Below are positions 1-9,472 of a stretch of 64,000 bases of DNA, piece by piece; positions within the stretch are counted from its first letter, which is position 1; each line of letters starts with the position of its first letter. The notes under the pieces are model-generated. The model saw only the letters and a program-made list of their open reading frames with translations, had not been told where the DNA came from and did not search any database. Position numbers and translations under genes: made by a program. This DNA comes from Terrilactibacillus laevilacticus (GTDB lineage: Bacteria; Bacillota; Bacilli; Bacillales; Sporolactobacillaceae), in the NCBI RefSeq assembly GCF_006517395.1, contig NZ_VDCY01000003.1, positions 124,001 through 188,000 on the forward strand, in the 5' to 3' direction.

Positions 1-130
1 CCATCTTTACCGCTTCCGTTACGTTTTCAACTTTCTTTCGTTCGATTAAATGCTTAACTTGCAACACTTTTTGCATAGATTCTGAAAGTACATCCTCACG
101 AACTAAATAAAATTGTTGCTTCTCTTTCAT
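1..130 (-). CDS. pheB: PheB, ACT domain protein (5' part only)
   Basis: The minus strand reads [20 protein letters not shown] and continues with a segment rich in Lys and Glu before leaving the window. This N-terminus matches what I know of PheB, a small ACT-domain protein encoded next to obg and pheA in Bacillus. ACT domains bind amino acids; PheB is thought to be linked to phenylalanine biosynthesis, but its exact role is not established. The ATG lies 12 nt downstream of the obg stop codon, so the gene is probably the last seen part of the spo0B-obg-pheB unit. The C-terminal part is cut off. Confidence 0.8.
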   Translation of the reverse strand, partial: MKEKQQFYLVREDVLSESMQKVLQVKHLIERKKVENVTEAVKM

Positions 131-142
131 TGTACAAATCCT

Positions 143-1444
<1,302 letters not shown>

Positions 1445-1984
1445 TTATTCTAATTCTAAAACTACATTTGCCTTAGTCTCATTGATATAATGTTCAACAA
1501 ATCGAACTAAACCATACATTTCGGATGAATGAATCCAATTCTCTATAACCTTAACATTCTCAATTTCGCCTGTAAAATCAAAGATTAAAATCGGTTTTTT
1601 TTGACTGACATCTAATGTTAAAAACATCCGATTGTCCTTATATTCTAAAACGTTTTTATCAAATTGACGAAGTGTTTTTTTTATTGCCTGTAACATCTTA
1701 CGATCATGCTTTGATATGTCAAAATCATTTTTACCAATAACTTGAAAAGAAAGATGGAGATGATGGTCTAACCAGTTATATGTCATAATGTAAGTTGTTA
1801 AAACAGGAACTTGTAAATTAGATAATTTTGATTCATTTTTTGCTTTCGTAATAATTTGATCAATGACTCGATCAACTTCATGGTATTTTCCAAGCGATAA
1901 GTAACCTTTAACGAGTTGCACATCATTTAACCAATCATGTCGCATATGACGAAAATAGTCGATTAATTTCTTTTCATTAATCAT
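1445..1984 (-). CDS. spo0B: Spo0B sporulation phosphotransferase
   Basis: Passes phosphate from Spo0F to Spo0A in the sporulation phosphorelay. The phospho-accepting histidine is His16 in the motif RHDWLNDVQLVKGYL, which forms the helical hairpin of the dimer. The C-terminal part should be the degenerate kinase-like domain; it is divergent, as usual for Spo0B. The start at 1984 (MINEKKL) has TAGGGGAT about 7 nt upstream. Two in-frame TTG codons just before it are too close to that ribosome site. The N-terminus is about 14 residues shorter than in B. subtilis. Unlike B. subtilis, a terminator separates the gene from rpmA, so spo0B-obg probably has its own promoter. Confidence 0.9.
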   Translation of the reverse strand: MINEKKLIDYFRHMRHDWLNDVQLVKGYLSLGKYHEVDRVIDQIITKAKNESKLSNLQVPVLTTYIMTYNWLDHHLHLSFQVIGKNDFDISKHDRKMLQAIKKTLRQFDKNVLEYKDNRMFLTLDVSQKKPILIFDFTGEIENVKVIENWIHSSEMYGLVRFVEHYINETKANVVLELE

Positions 1985-2172
1985 CAACAAATCCCCTAAG
2001 GTATCACTTTTTCAAGGTAAATATATAACAGAAAGGAAATCAAACTGTGTATGCGGTAACATAATTATTGATTCATTATTGTAGCATTAAAAAAAACATC
2101 ATTTAAATATTAGAATATTCCAATCTATTAAGACAATCTTCGCCCTTATGGCTATTTTATGTCTCATTTATT
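1985..2172. other. Spo0B upstream region
   Basis: AT-rich spacer between spo0B and the rpmA terminator region, presumably holding the spo0B-obg promoter. A possible minus-strand -10 hexamer TACAAT is at about 2079-2084, but no convincing -35 was found. No gene seen. Confidence 0.4.
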
Positions 2173-2222
2173 CCTGAACCTCTCATGACTAAAGTCACGA
2201 GTGTTCTCGGCTATTTCATAAA
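2173..2222 (-). repeat. 50-bp palindromic repeat, copy 1 (IS200/IS605 end-like)
   Basis: First of three near-identical blocks (others at 14989-15038 and 24788-24836). On the minus strand it contains CTCGTGACTTTAGTCATGAG, an inverted repeat with 9-bp arms (one G-T wobble) and a 2-nt loop, followed by AGGTTCAGG. Such a foldback with a TTCA-type tail is typical of the right end of IS200/IS605-family elements. No tnpA or tnpB is nearby, so it looks like a non-autonomous derivative or relic. Confidence 0.8.
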
Positions 2223-2276
2223 AGCTATAGCCCAAAAAGACGGTACCACATATTCTTCCAAATGATCGAATATGTA

Positions 2277-2325
2277 TAAAAAAACAGTGGATGTATTATC
2301 CCGTTACAAAGGAAAACATCCACTG
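2277..2325 (-). terminator. Rho-independent terminator of rplU-ysxB-rpmA
   Basis: On the minus strand CAGTGGATGT at 2325-2316 pairs with ACATCCACTG at 2294-2285, followed by a run of eight T. It lies about 30 nt after the rpmA stop and would separate the ribosomal-protein unit from spo0B. Confidence 0.92.
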
Positions 2326-2355
2326 CCTGCCATTTACATTATAATGAAAATGGGC

Positions 2356-2646
2356 TTATGCTTCTTTCACTTCTGGATATACACTTACTTGTTTGCGATC
2401 ACGACCAACGCGTTCAAATTTAACAACGCCAGCTACTTTAGCAAAAAGAGTGTCATCTCCACCACGACCTACGTTAACACCTGGATAAATTTTTGTTCCA
2501 CGTTGACGGAAAAGAATAGATCCACCTGTAACGAATTGTCCATCGGCACGTTTAGCTCCAAGACGTTTGGCAATAGAGTCACGTCCGTTTTTCGTGCTAC
2601 CTACACCTTTTTTAGATGAAAAGTATTGAAGATTTAATTTTAACAT
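2356..2646 (-). CDS. rpmA: Ribosomal protein bL27 with cleavable N-terminus
   Basis: Large-subunit protein bL27, 96 residues, near the peptidyl-transferase centre. The first nine residues MLKLNLQYF precede [15 protein letters not shown]. In Firmicutes this extension is removed by the protease Prp after the Phe, exposing the N-terminus that reaches the active site. The gene for Prp lies directly upstream in the same operon. Length and sequence are otherwise normal. Here Ser follows the cleavage site where many homologues have Ala. Confidence 0.97.
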   Translation of the reverse strand: MLKLNLQYFSSKKGVGSTKNGRDSIAKRLGAKRADGQFVTGGSILFRQRGTKIYPGVNVGRGGDDTLFAKVAGVVKFERVGRDRKQVSVYPEVKEA

Positions 2647-2660
2647 GCGAAAGCACCTCC

Positions 2661-2990
2661 TTAAGAATGAATTTGAATATGTTGACCGTAGGATTCTTCA
2701 ATCGTTTTAAGAGAAACAATCATGCCTTCTAACAAAAGTTGAACCTTCACCCAAGCTTCTTGATCGATATCTTTAGAAAAACGGCAACTTAGAAAACCGC
2801 CATTCTCAACATCTTGGACATCTGGAGTAATTCCTGTCAATGCTTCGATGGCATTTAGTGATCCAAAGGATACAGCCGAAACACCCGCACAGACAAGATC
2901 ATATCCATAGGGACCGCTATCGGCATGTCCTTTTATCGTAAATGATAAAATATCTCCTGTATTGTTACGCTTGATATCTACCTCAATCAC
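2661..2990 (-). CDS. prp: Prp, ribosomal-processing cysteine protease
   Basis: Member of the YsxB/Prp family, 109 residues, encoded between the genes for bL21 and bL27. Prp removes the N-terminal extension of bL27. The catalytic pair is visible: His22 in KGHADSG and Cys34 in DLVCAGVSA, the conserved spacing of the family. The following sequence [14 protein letters not shown] is also typical. It is translated between rplU and rpmA with short gaps, so it is almost certainly co-transcribed with its substrate. Confidence 0.95.
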   Translation of the reverse strand: MIEVDIKRNNTGDILSFTIKGHADSGPYGYDLVCAGVSAVSFGSLNAIEALTGITPDVQDVENGGFLSCRFSKDIDQEAWVKVQLLLEGMIVSLKTIEESYGQHIQIHS

Positions 2991-3002
2991 GAATGAATAC
3001 TC

Positions 3003-3311
3003 CTAGGCATTAATTTTTTCAATCGTTACTTTAGTAAAAGGTTGACGGTGACCTTGTTTTTTGCGATAATTTTTTCTTTTTTTGAATTTAAAAACGACAA
3101 CTTTTTTATCGCGGCCATGAGCATCAACTTTTGCTGTAACTGTAGCTCCTTCTACTGTTGGGGCACCAACTTTAACATCTTCACCACCAACGAAAAGAAC
3201 TTTGTCAAAAGTAACAGTTTCTCCAGCTTCAGCTTGAAGTTTTTCAATGTAAAGAACTTGACCCTCTTCAACTTTAAATTGTTTTCCACCAGTTTCAATA
3301 ATTGCGTACAT
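3003..3311 (-). CDS. rplU: Ribosomal protein bL21
   Basis: Large-subunit protein bL21, 102 residues, full length: [18 protein letters not shown] at the N-terminus and the basic, RNA-binding segment [19 protein letters not shown] near the C-terminus. It is the first gene of the rplU-prp-rpmA operon. TAGGAGGTG stands about 6 nt before the ATG. A structured leader upstream probably lets the unit be controlled by its own product. Confidence 0.98.
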   Translation of the reverse strand: MYAIIETGGKQFKVEEGQVLYIEKLQAEAGETVTFDKVLFVGGEDVKVGAPTVEGATVTAKVDAHGRDKKVVVFKFKKRKNYRKKQGHRQPFTKVTIEKINA

Positions 3312-3475
3312 CTCTGCACCTCCTAATATCTCAGACTCGCCAAACTCTAAGGTAGCACTTTATCCGTGCATTTATAGGACCTCGTTTGTGCGGTTGGAGC
3401 AGGGGCTCCACGTAGTTATCATCAGTAGAAGACAGACTTTTACCTTTAAACACTACTCAAATAGATTATCATAGT
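3312..3475 (-). promoter_or_regulatory. Ribosomal protein L21 leader (putative)
   Basis: The 160-nt spacer before rplU is GC-richer than other gaps. On the minus strand it contains ACTACGTGGAGCCCCTGCTC followed by several short self-complementary segments. A conserved L21 leader RNA is known at this position in Firmicutes. I identify it by position and by the hairpin-rich sequence, not by a covariance search. Confidence 0.65.
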
Positions 3476-3491
3476 GGGGGCGGGCTGTCAA

Positions 3492-4667
3492 TCATCTATT
3501 TAAATCTTTCTTTTCTATGACAGCATCTTGAATTCCATATCTCTTTTTCTTTCTTGTAAGTTCCATAAGTCCGAGATTAGAGTAGCCAAGAACTTTTGTC
3601 GTCGTAAAATCATTTAGAAAACAAGATCTAACGTATTGAAGCAATTGCTTTTTATGATCTTCGTTTGTTAAACGGATGAAATCGATAAGAATCATACCAC
3701 CAATTTGTCGCAATTTAATTTGATTTGCTATTTCAAAAGCAGCCTCTAAGTTGATCGCATAAGCTGTTTCTTCCCAGTTTCTCTTAGGTGTTACTCCAGC
3801 TGAATCAATATCTATGATGGTTAATGCTTCCGTATAATCAAACATACAAACAGCTCCTGAATGAAGAACTAATTTTCGATTGATTGCCTTGGCATAAGCC
3901 CTATCAATGATTCTTCTTTGCTCCAACCCAACTTTGCTTCTATTAATGGTGACCTCTGGTAAGAACTCTTTACTTATTTTCAGCGGATGATCGGTATATA
4001 GATTTATATCACCTGACATATGATGCTCAGAAATGATTTCTTGAAGCAGTTGATTCTCTTTTTTATGGATAGGCCCTAGACGATCCATGTCGATTGTCTT
4101 TGTCAGTTTGATCCACTTCTGCTTTAAGGTTTTTAACTCATGGATGAGATCACTTTTTTCTCTATTCGCAGCAGATGTCCGGATAATGAAACCTTCAGGA
4201 GCCTGACATTGGTCTTGAAGGTGAAATTTTAGTTTTTCACCTTGATCGATCGAGAGTTGATGTGAAACAGCCATATAATGACTATAGGGTAAATAGATGA
4301 GATGACCCCCGCGAATTTGAATATGCTGGGTTAGTCTAGGTCCCTTACTGCGAACAGCTTCTTTTTCAACTTGAACAATCATTTTTTGTCCTTTTTGAAT
4401 GTTCCCCTGTTGCAATGGATTCATATTCACATCATAAAGAAGATCCTTCAAATGAATAAACCCCTTTTGAGAAGACCCTAACTCAACGAACACTCCCTGT
4501 AGCCCTCTCACCATATTGGTCACCTGTCCTAACAAAATATCCCCTATATGACCGGTGGCATATCTCGGTTTCAAATAAAACGTTTGAACGTTATCATCAA
4601 TAAGGACGGTCCATTTCTCAAATTCTTTATTATTTTCCACCACAATTGTGTATGTATGTCTTTCCAT
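3492..4667 (-). CDS. rng: RNase E/G family endoribonuclease, short C-terminus
   Basis: Endoribonuclease of the RNase E/G family, 391 residues. An S1 RNA-binding domain is at about 35-110 (HIGDILLGQVTNMVRGLQGVFVELG, split by the sensor region). The catalytic DNase I-like part shows both metal-binding aspartates, in TIIDIDSAGVT and GGMILIDFIRL. The protein ends soon after the MELTRKKKRYG segment. The cysteine pair of the zinc link and the small domain that follow in E. coli RNase G are missing, so oligomerisation may differ. B. subtilis lacks this gene, but other Bacillales carry it before rplU. GGGAGA lies 6 nt before the ATG. Confidence 0.88.
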   Translation of the reverse strand: MERHTYTIVVENNKEFEKWTVLIDDNVQTFYLKPRYATGHIGDILLGQVTNMVRGLQGVFVELGSSQKGFIHLKDLLYDVNMNPLQQGNIQKGQKMIVQVEKEAVRSKGPRLTQHIQIRGGHLIYLPYSHYMAVSHQLSIDQGEKLKFHLQDQCQAPEGFIIRTSAANREKSDLIHELKTLKQKWIKLTKTIDMDRLGPIHKKENQLLQEIISEHHMSGDINLYTDHPLKISKEFLPEVTINRSKVGLEQRRIIDRAYAKAINRKLVLHSGAVCMFDYTEALTIIDIDSAGVTPKRNWEETAYAINLEAAFEIANQIKLRQIGGMILIDFIRLTNEDHKKQLLQYVRSCFLNDFTTTKVLGYSNLGLMELTRKKKRYGIQDAVIEKKDLNR

Positions 4668-4705
4668 TACTATTCTCCCATCAAATCATCTGTAAGTATT
4701 ATTTC

Positions 4706-4744
4706 AAAAAAAAAGACGGGGGGCAACTCAAGTTACCACCCCGT
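4706..4744 (-). terminator. Rho-independent terminator after spoIVFB
   Basis: The minus strand has ACGGGGTGG ... CCCCCCGT (arms around 4744-4735 and 4724-4714) followed by nine T. The last codons and the stop codon of spoIVFB lie inside the hairpin. Confidence 0.9.
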
Positions 4745-5603
4745 TTTTTAGATCATTCAATGTCTTACCGTTATATTGGCCATTAAAATAGGCATTTAAA
4801 ATATCTCGTTCGTCTATTTCGTTTATAGTATTGTGCGATATACCCGTAATACGGTATCGACTTTGTGAACTTTTATAGAGAAGATGAAGGGCTTTTACAA
4901 TGGACAGATTACCTTGTATATATCGTGTCTGGACTTTCTTCACTTTTACCGTATTGTTCCATTTCGATAATAAAAAGCGGATAAAGATAAAACGTCGCTC
5001 GATCCAATCACGATAGATGGAGATTAAGATAAAACCACTAATAACAAAGTAATTTAATGTGAAAGGGAAATTCAAAAGGACAACTACCGATAAACAACCT
5101 AATTGTAGACACGATAAGAGGAGGGTCCATGTGTAAGCTTTCATAAAGGGAAGATAATTCTGCAAGATAATACGCAAGATTTTTCCACCATCTAATGGCC
5201 ATATCGGTAACAAGTTAAATAATAGAATCATTTTATTATAATACAAAAAAAGTTGATGATTTTCAGGGTTCCATACGTCCGTTTTAAGCATTAAATAAGA
5301 AACCAATGGTAACCACAAATGCTGAATAGGCCCCGAAATGGTCACAATAAATTCCTGATAGGCCGGCTTATCGACATGATTATCCACTTTCGCAACGCCA
5401 CCAAAGGGCAATAATTGAATGGATTCTACACGCCAACCAAAAATTAAAGCTGAGATCCCATGACCGCATTCATGAATAAAGACAATAAAAACGATGGTAC
5501 TAACTTCCCAAAAATGCCCCGTAAAAAGGCCTATTCCAACGACTATCCAAAAAACTGGATGAATCCTGATTTTTAAGAATAAGTGGCGAATGATAGCCAT
5601 CAT
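4728..5603 (-). CDS. spoIVFB: SpoIVFB, site-2 protease processing pro-sigma-K
   Basis: Intramembrane zinc metalloprotease of the mother cell that cleaves pro-sigma-K in the outer forespore membrane. The zinc motif HECGH lies in a hydrophobic segment near residue 44, and the second metal ligand is in NLLPIWPLDGGKIL. Six or so hydrophobic segments and a C-terminal CBS-like region (about 200-291) are present, as in the family. The ATG overlaps the stop of spoIVFA by 4 nt, so the protease and its inhibitory partner are translationally coupled. Its last codons form part of a terminator hairpin. Confidence 0.94.
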   Translation of the reverse strand: MMAIIRHLFLKIRIHPVFWIVVGIGLFTGHFWEVSTIVFIVFIHECGHGISALIFGWRVESIQLLPFGGVAKVDNHVDKPAYQEFIVTISGPIQHLWLPLVSYLMLKTDVWNPENHQLFLYYNKMILLFNLLPIWPLDGGKILRIILQNYLPFMKAYTWTLLLSCLQLGCLSVVVLLNFPFTLNYFVISGFILISIYRDWIERRFIFIRFLLSKWNNTVKVKKVQTRYIQGNLSIVKALHLLYKSSQSRYRITGISHNTINEIDERDILNAYFNGQYNGKTLNDLKNGVVT

Positions 5604-6367
5604 TGAAATAAGGTTGCTGGATCAACAAATTTCCCGTTTTCTTTCAATGCAAAATAGAAAGAACCATATTTGTCATTTGTATCTTCAGAGACAATCCCTA
5701 GATCCTGCCCTTTCTTTACATTATCGTATATTTTTACGTGAACTTTATTTAACCGACCATACCAAGATTCAGCTCCATTTTGATGTTGAACTATAATGGT
5801 TTTTCCAGTTTCTTTTTTCTCTCCAACAAAAACCACCATACCATCTTTCACTGCTTCAACTTTTGATTTTGGGGTTGTTTGGACTAAAATACCTGGTTTT
5901 GAATTTGAAAACTGCTCTTTTACTTCACCAGCAACAGGTTGAGAGAACCTACTAGCGTTTGAACTGGCGCTCTTAGTTGTCTTTTGTTCAGACTGTTCAT
6001 CTGTTTTCGTCTGACTTGGAAAAAAGGCCAATGGTTGTCCAAATTTAGACTCATACCATTTTGATACTTCGGTAAATTGAAAATCATTTGCGAATGATTT
6101 TTCCATAACGCTTCTTACGGTATTAAATCGACTATCCATCGATCTTTCTGCAATTATGGCCACTAATATGAGTAAAGCTGCCACTAAACATTTGAATAGA
6201 AAGCGATTGGTTTTAAAAAGTGGATATGATTCACCTGTTTTTTGACCTTCTTTCCCATAAGGAACCTTTCCTGATATAGCAGGATCATTCATTCTTATCG
6301 GTCTAATGTCGCTCTTCATCTTCTTACGATTAAGATGACGTTTTTTAATTTCTTTGAGACGACTCAT
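5600..6367 (-). CDS. spoIVFA: SpoIVFA, partner and regulator of SpoIVFB
   Basis: Membrane partner that holds SpoIVFB in the outer forespore membrane and helps inhibit it until the SpoIVB signal arrives. A basic N-terminal region is followed by one transmembrane segment (FLFKCLVAALLILVAIIAE, about 73-91) and a C-terminal LytM/M23-like domain (about 160-255, GMVVFVGEKKETGKTIIVQH). The metal-binding histidines of true M23 peptidases are not all present, as usual for SpoIVFA. I take the ATG at 6367, which has AAGGAAGG 6-7 nt upstream; an in-frame GTG two codons earlier overlaps that site. Confidence 0.9.
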   Translation of the reverse strand: MSRLKEIKKRHLNRKKMKSDIRPIRMNDPAISGKVPYGKEGQKTGESYPLFKTNRFLFKCLVAALLILVAIIAERSMDSRFNTVRSVMEKSFANDFQFTEVSKWYESKFGQPLAFFPSQTKTDEQSEQKTTKSASSNASRFSQPVAGEVKEQFSNSKPGILVQTTPKSKVEAVKDGMVVFVGEKKETGKTIIVQHQNGAESWYGRLNKVHVKIYDNVKKGQDLGIVSEDTNDKYGSFYFALKENGKFVDPATLFQ

Positions 6368-6461
6368 ACGCACCCTTCCTTTAACAATATATCTAAAAGT
6401 ACAACCAGTGATTGATACATTGTATGAAAAAAAGGGACAAGTTAGAACATGTCACTTAATA

Positions 6462-6490
6462 GAAAAACCACTAGAGAATAATCTAGTGGT
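6462..6490 (-). terminator. Rho-independent terminator after minD
   Basis: On the minus strand ACCACTAGAT/TCTAGTGGT forms a 9-10 bp stem (6490-6467) followed by five T. It lies 27 nt after the minD stop. Confidence 0.88.
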
Positions 6491-6516
6491 ATAAACAATC
6501 CTTAATCAATATATGA

Positions 6517-7314
6517 TTACCGCATGCCTAATAATTGTTTTACTTTTTTAAAAAAACCAGGTTTGTCATCAATCGTTAATAACGGAACTGTTTCACCTAG
6601 AATTCTTCGACCAATGTTGCGATAAGCTAAAGAAGATTTTGATGAAGGGTGTAGGGCAACCGGTTCTCCCTTATTTGTTGCTGAAATGACAGCATCATCA
6701 TCAATGACAATACCTAAGAGATCAATAGCAAGAATATTGATAATCTCATCAACCTCTAACATATCTCCAGTTTTGACCATGTGACTTCTAATGCGATTAA
6801 TGATCAATCGTGGTGAAGAAATGTTCTTTTCTTGTTCTAATAAACCAACAATCCGATCCGCGTCACGAACGGATGAAATCTCGGGTGTGGTAACGACGAT
6901 GGCGTGATCTGCCCCGGCAATCGCATTTTTAAATCCAGATTCAATCCCGGCCGGGCAATCAATGATGACATAGTCGTAATCCCGTTTTAATTCTTCTATC
7001 ATCCACTTCATTTGTTTTTGATCAACAGCGGTCTTATCACTTGTCTGAGCCGCTGGAAGTAAACTTAAATCTTCAAATCGTTTGTCCTTAATTAAGGCTT
7101 GATTCAATTTACAACGTCCTTGAGCTACATCTACAAGGTCATATATAATTCGATTTTCAAGTCCCATAACAACGTCTAAGTTGCGAAGTCCAATATCTGT
7201 ATCGACAAGACAAACTTTTTTTCCTTGAAGTGCAAGAACTGTCCCCAAGTTGGCTGTTGTTGTTGTTTTACCAACGCCGCCTTTTCCTGAAGTTACAACA
7301 ATCGCTTCCCCCAT
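6517..7314 (-). CDS. minD: MinD, septum-site ATPase
   Basis: Membrane-associated ParA-type ATPase that recruits MinC to inhibit FtsZ assembly away from midcell. The deviant Walker A motif GKGGVGKTT is at residues 10-18, with DTDIGLRNLD and DYVIIDCPAG following. The C-terminus ends in the amphipathic membrane-targeting helix GFFKKVKQLLGMR. Length (265) is normal. minC lies 23 nt upstream in the same operon; AGGGGTG precedes the ATG. Confidence 0.97.
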   Translation of the reverse strand: MGEAIVVTSGKGGVGKTTTTANLGTVLALQGKKVCLVDTDIGLRNLDVVMGLENRIIYDLVDVAQGRCKLNQALIKDKRFEDLSLLPAAQTSDKTAVDQKQMKWMIEELKRDYDYVIIDCPAGIESGFKNAIAGADHAIVVTTPEISSVRDADRIVGLLEQEKNISSPRLIINRIRSHMVKTGDMLEVDEIINILAIDLLGIVIDDDAVISATNKGEPVALHPSSKSSLAYRNIGRRILGETVPLLTIDDKPGFFKKVKQLLGMR

Positions 7315-7337
7315 GAGTCAAAACACCCCTCTCGTAA

Positions 7338-8015
7338 TTATTGCCACATAAACGCAAAATTTTTCTTTGATAGTGACTGAATACGGTCAATGACAATTTG
7401 ATTAAGTGAGGAATCAATAAAAGCATACTCCATGGTATGATCTCTTTTATCTAATTCTTGATTATCGTCTGAACGACTAATAACATCATCAATACGTAAT
7501 TGAGTTGGCCTCATTACGGATGCAGCAATGATCGCTGATCTCTCGGAATTAACACCGGCATGTGCAACACCTCGTAAAACTCCCATTATATAGATATTCC
7601 CAGTTGCAATAACCTGCCCACCTGGGTTAACATCTCCAAAAAGCAGAAGATTGCCTTCCACTTCAAGAATTTGACCAGAACGGACGATACGATGCATAGT
7701 CATCATCTTACTTTTTGCAAGTTTTTCCTCACACTCAGCTTTTGTCATGACATCTGATTCTATAGATGCCACAAAAAGTTTATCTTGTGAACGTATAATT
7801 TCCGTTATTTCTTTTTTTTGTTTTTGAGACAAGTAGCGATGGCCTGTTTGTACTTTGACAGAGATAAGCGGACCGTCTTGATACGGTTTTTGGTTGTTTA
7901 CTAGTTTTTCTTTTAGCTCATGAACTAACCGATCATAAGCACAATTTTCATCTAACTCTAGTATTAAACCGTCTTTTTTCCCTTTAATCGTCACAAAAGG
8001 CTGTGTCTTTGACAT
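7338..8015 (-). CDS. minC: MinC, division inhibitor
   Basis: Inhibitor of FtsZ polymerisation, working with MinD. The N-terminal FtsZ-acting domain (about 1-100) is followed by the C-terminal beta-helical domain with VRSGQILEVEGNLLLFGDVN, GNIYIMGVLRGVAHAG and a final segment FAFMWQ. These are family hallmarks. The length of 225 residues matches Bacillus MinC. It lies between mreD and minD, the classical mreBCD-minCD order. Confidence 0.96.
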   Translation of the reverse strand: MSKTQPFVTIKGKKDGLILELDENCAYDRLVHELKEKLVNNQKPYQDGPLISVKVQTGHRYLSQKQKKEITEIIRSQDKLFVASIESDVMTKAECEEKLAKSKMMTMHRIVRSGQILEVEGNLLLFGDVNPGGQVIATGNIYIMGVLRGVAHAGVNSERSAIIAASVMRPTQLRIDDVISRSDDNQELDKRDHTMEYAFIDSSLNQIVIDRIQSLSKKNFAFMWQ

Positions 8016-8073
8016 AAGATCCGTTCACCTCAAAAAGATATATTCAACAATATGCACATAAAATCCTTCTTTT

Positions 8074-8586
8074 TTAGTCGCTTGATTTATCAATTTTAAG
8101 CAAAAGTCGCTGAAATGGATAATAAAAGAGGATGATAAAAACCCCATTCAGCAAAAGAGTTGCTGGAAGACGCCACTTTAAAAAATCTGTAAATGATTGA
8201 TTCGTCACGCCTATGAGCGAATAGATCATATAGACTTCAAATTGAAAAACACTTATTCCAAGTAAAGTTAAAATTAAAATAATAAAGAGATTCAAATGGA
8301 ATAATCTTGCTAAGTAACTGAAAAGATAAGCCGTTAGTCCCATACAGAAAGCATAGACACCTAGAATAGATGTATAAACCATGTCTGTAAGAAAACCAAA
8401 TACAATAGCATACAACAGGCTAAGGTTACGGCTTAAGAAAAATGAAATAAACAGGATAAAAATAAAGACAAAGACGGGAACCATTTGAATAGGTTTCCAC
8501 TGAAAATCTGGCAAAAACACAGGCATAACAGATCCTTCAATGATTAACAACAAAAAAAGGACAAGAAATAATTTTAAGTGTTTCAT
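8074..8586 (-). CDS. mreD: MreD, cell-shape membrane protein
   Basis: Small polytopic membrane protein, 170 residues with about five hydrophobic segments, a component of the MreBCD elongation machinery. The ATG directly follows the mreC stop codon. Sequence conservation in MreD is weak, so the identification rests on the hydrophobicity pattern and on its place between mreC and minC. Confidence 0.92.
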   Translation of the reverse strand: MKHLKLFLVLFLLLIIEGSVMPVFLPDFQWKPIQMVPVFVFIFILFISFFLSRNLSLLYAIVFGFLTDMVYTSILGVYAFCMGLTAYLFSYLARLFHLNLFIILILTLLGISVFQFEVYMIYSLIGVTNQSFTDFLKWRLPATLLLNGVFIILFYYPFQRLLLKIDKSSD

Positions 8587-9447
8587 TTATTTATTCCCCG
8601 AATCGGTCGCTGCTGAACGAGCGGACCTTTCGACAATCACGACATGATTTAGGTCGTTAAAGTTTGCAGAGGGTTGAACTTGTGCAATTTTAGTTAATCC
8701 ATATGGATCCGTTGTTATGCGGGTGATTTTCCCTATTGGGAGTCCACTTGGGAATAACTGACTATATCCAGATGTCGTAACAATTTGTCCTTTTTTCACT
8801 TTCGATTTGATCGGAATCTTTTGAAATAAAAGAGTTCCATGTTTGCTGTCATAGCCTTCAACCATACCATAAACGTGATTGCTCATAGCAGAAATCTGAT
8901 TTTGTTGTTCCATATTGGTAAGTAAAATCACTTCACTCGTAAATTTACTTACTTTTCCTATTTTTCCGACCAAACCATCTGAGGTAACCACAGCCATATC
9001 TGACTTTATCCCATCATTCTCACCTTTATCTACGATAACAACTTGATTCCAACCATCATTGGAGCGACCGATAACAAGCGCATGTAGCTTTTTGAAATCC
9101 GAAAGTTCTGGCATATTACTTAAATTCATTTGTTTTTTTAAGTCTTGATAATCATGTTTTAAATCTCGATTTTCCTGTTTCACTCGTGCATAGTCACTTA
9201 AACTTTCCTTGAGAGCTTTATTTTCTTTATACGTATTTTCAATATCTTGGATAGTCCCAAAGAAACCCGCTACATAATGAGCGGGTCTATTAAAGATATA
9301 TTGAAACAGTCCAACTGTATCGTGTGCAAATTGTTCAGGCCATGACATCTGTTTTCTTTCTTTTATAGAATATCCGATGAGTGCACCCAGTACAATTATA
9401 CTAGCTAGAAGAACAATAAGCCTTTTATTTGAAAAAAATGAAGGCAA
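8587..9447 (-). CDS. mreC: MreC, cell-shape scaffold protein
   Basis: Bitopic protein linking MreB filaments to peptidoglycan synthases. A transmembrane helix near the N-terminus (LIVLLASIIVLGALIGYS) is followed by a coiled coil (about 65-110) and the beta-rich domain with GLVGKIGKVS and SGYSQLFPSGLPIGKI. I place the start at the TTG at 9447 (MPSFFSNKRLIVLL, the usual N-terminus), with AGGTG 6 nt upstream. A GTG three codons earlier overlaps this ribosome site. Confidence 0.94.
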   Translation of the reverse strand: MPSFFSNKRLIVLLASIIVLGALIGYSIKERKQMSWPEQFAHDTVGLFQYIFNRPAHYVAGFFGTIQDIENTYKENKALKESLSDYARVKQENRDLKHDYQDLKKQMNLSNMPELSDFKKLHALVIGRSNDGWNQVVIVDKGENDGIKSDMAVVTSDGLVGKIGKVSKFTSEVILLTNMEQQNQISAMSNHVYGMVEGYDSKHGTLLFQKIPIKSKVKKGQIVTTSGYSQLFPSGLPIGKITRITTDPYGLTKIAQVQPSANFNDLNHVVIVERSARSAATDSGNK

Positions 9448-9472
9448 TAGAGACACCTACTTCTTATTCACT

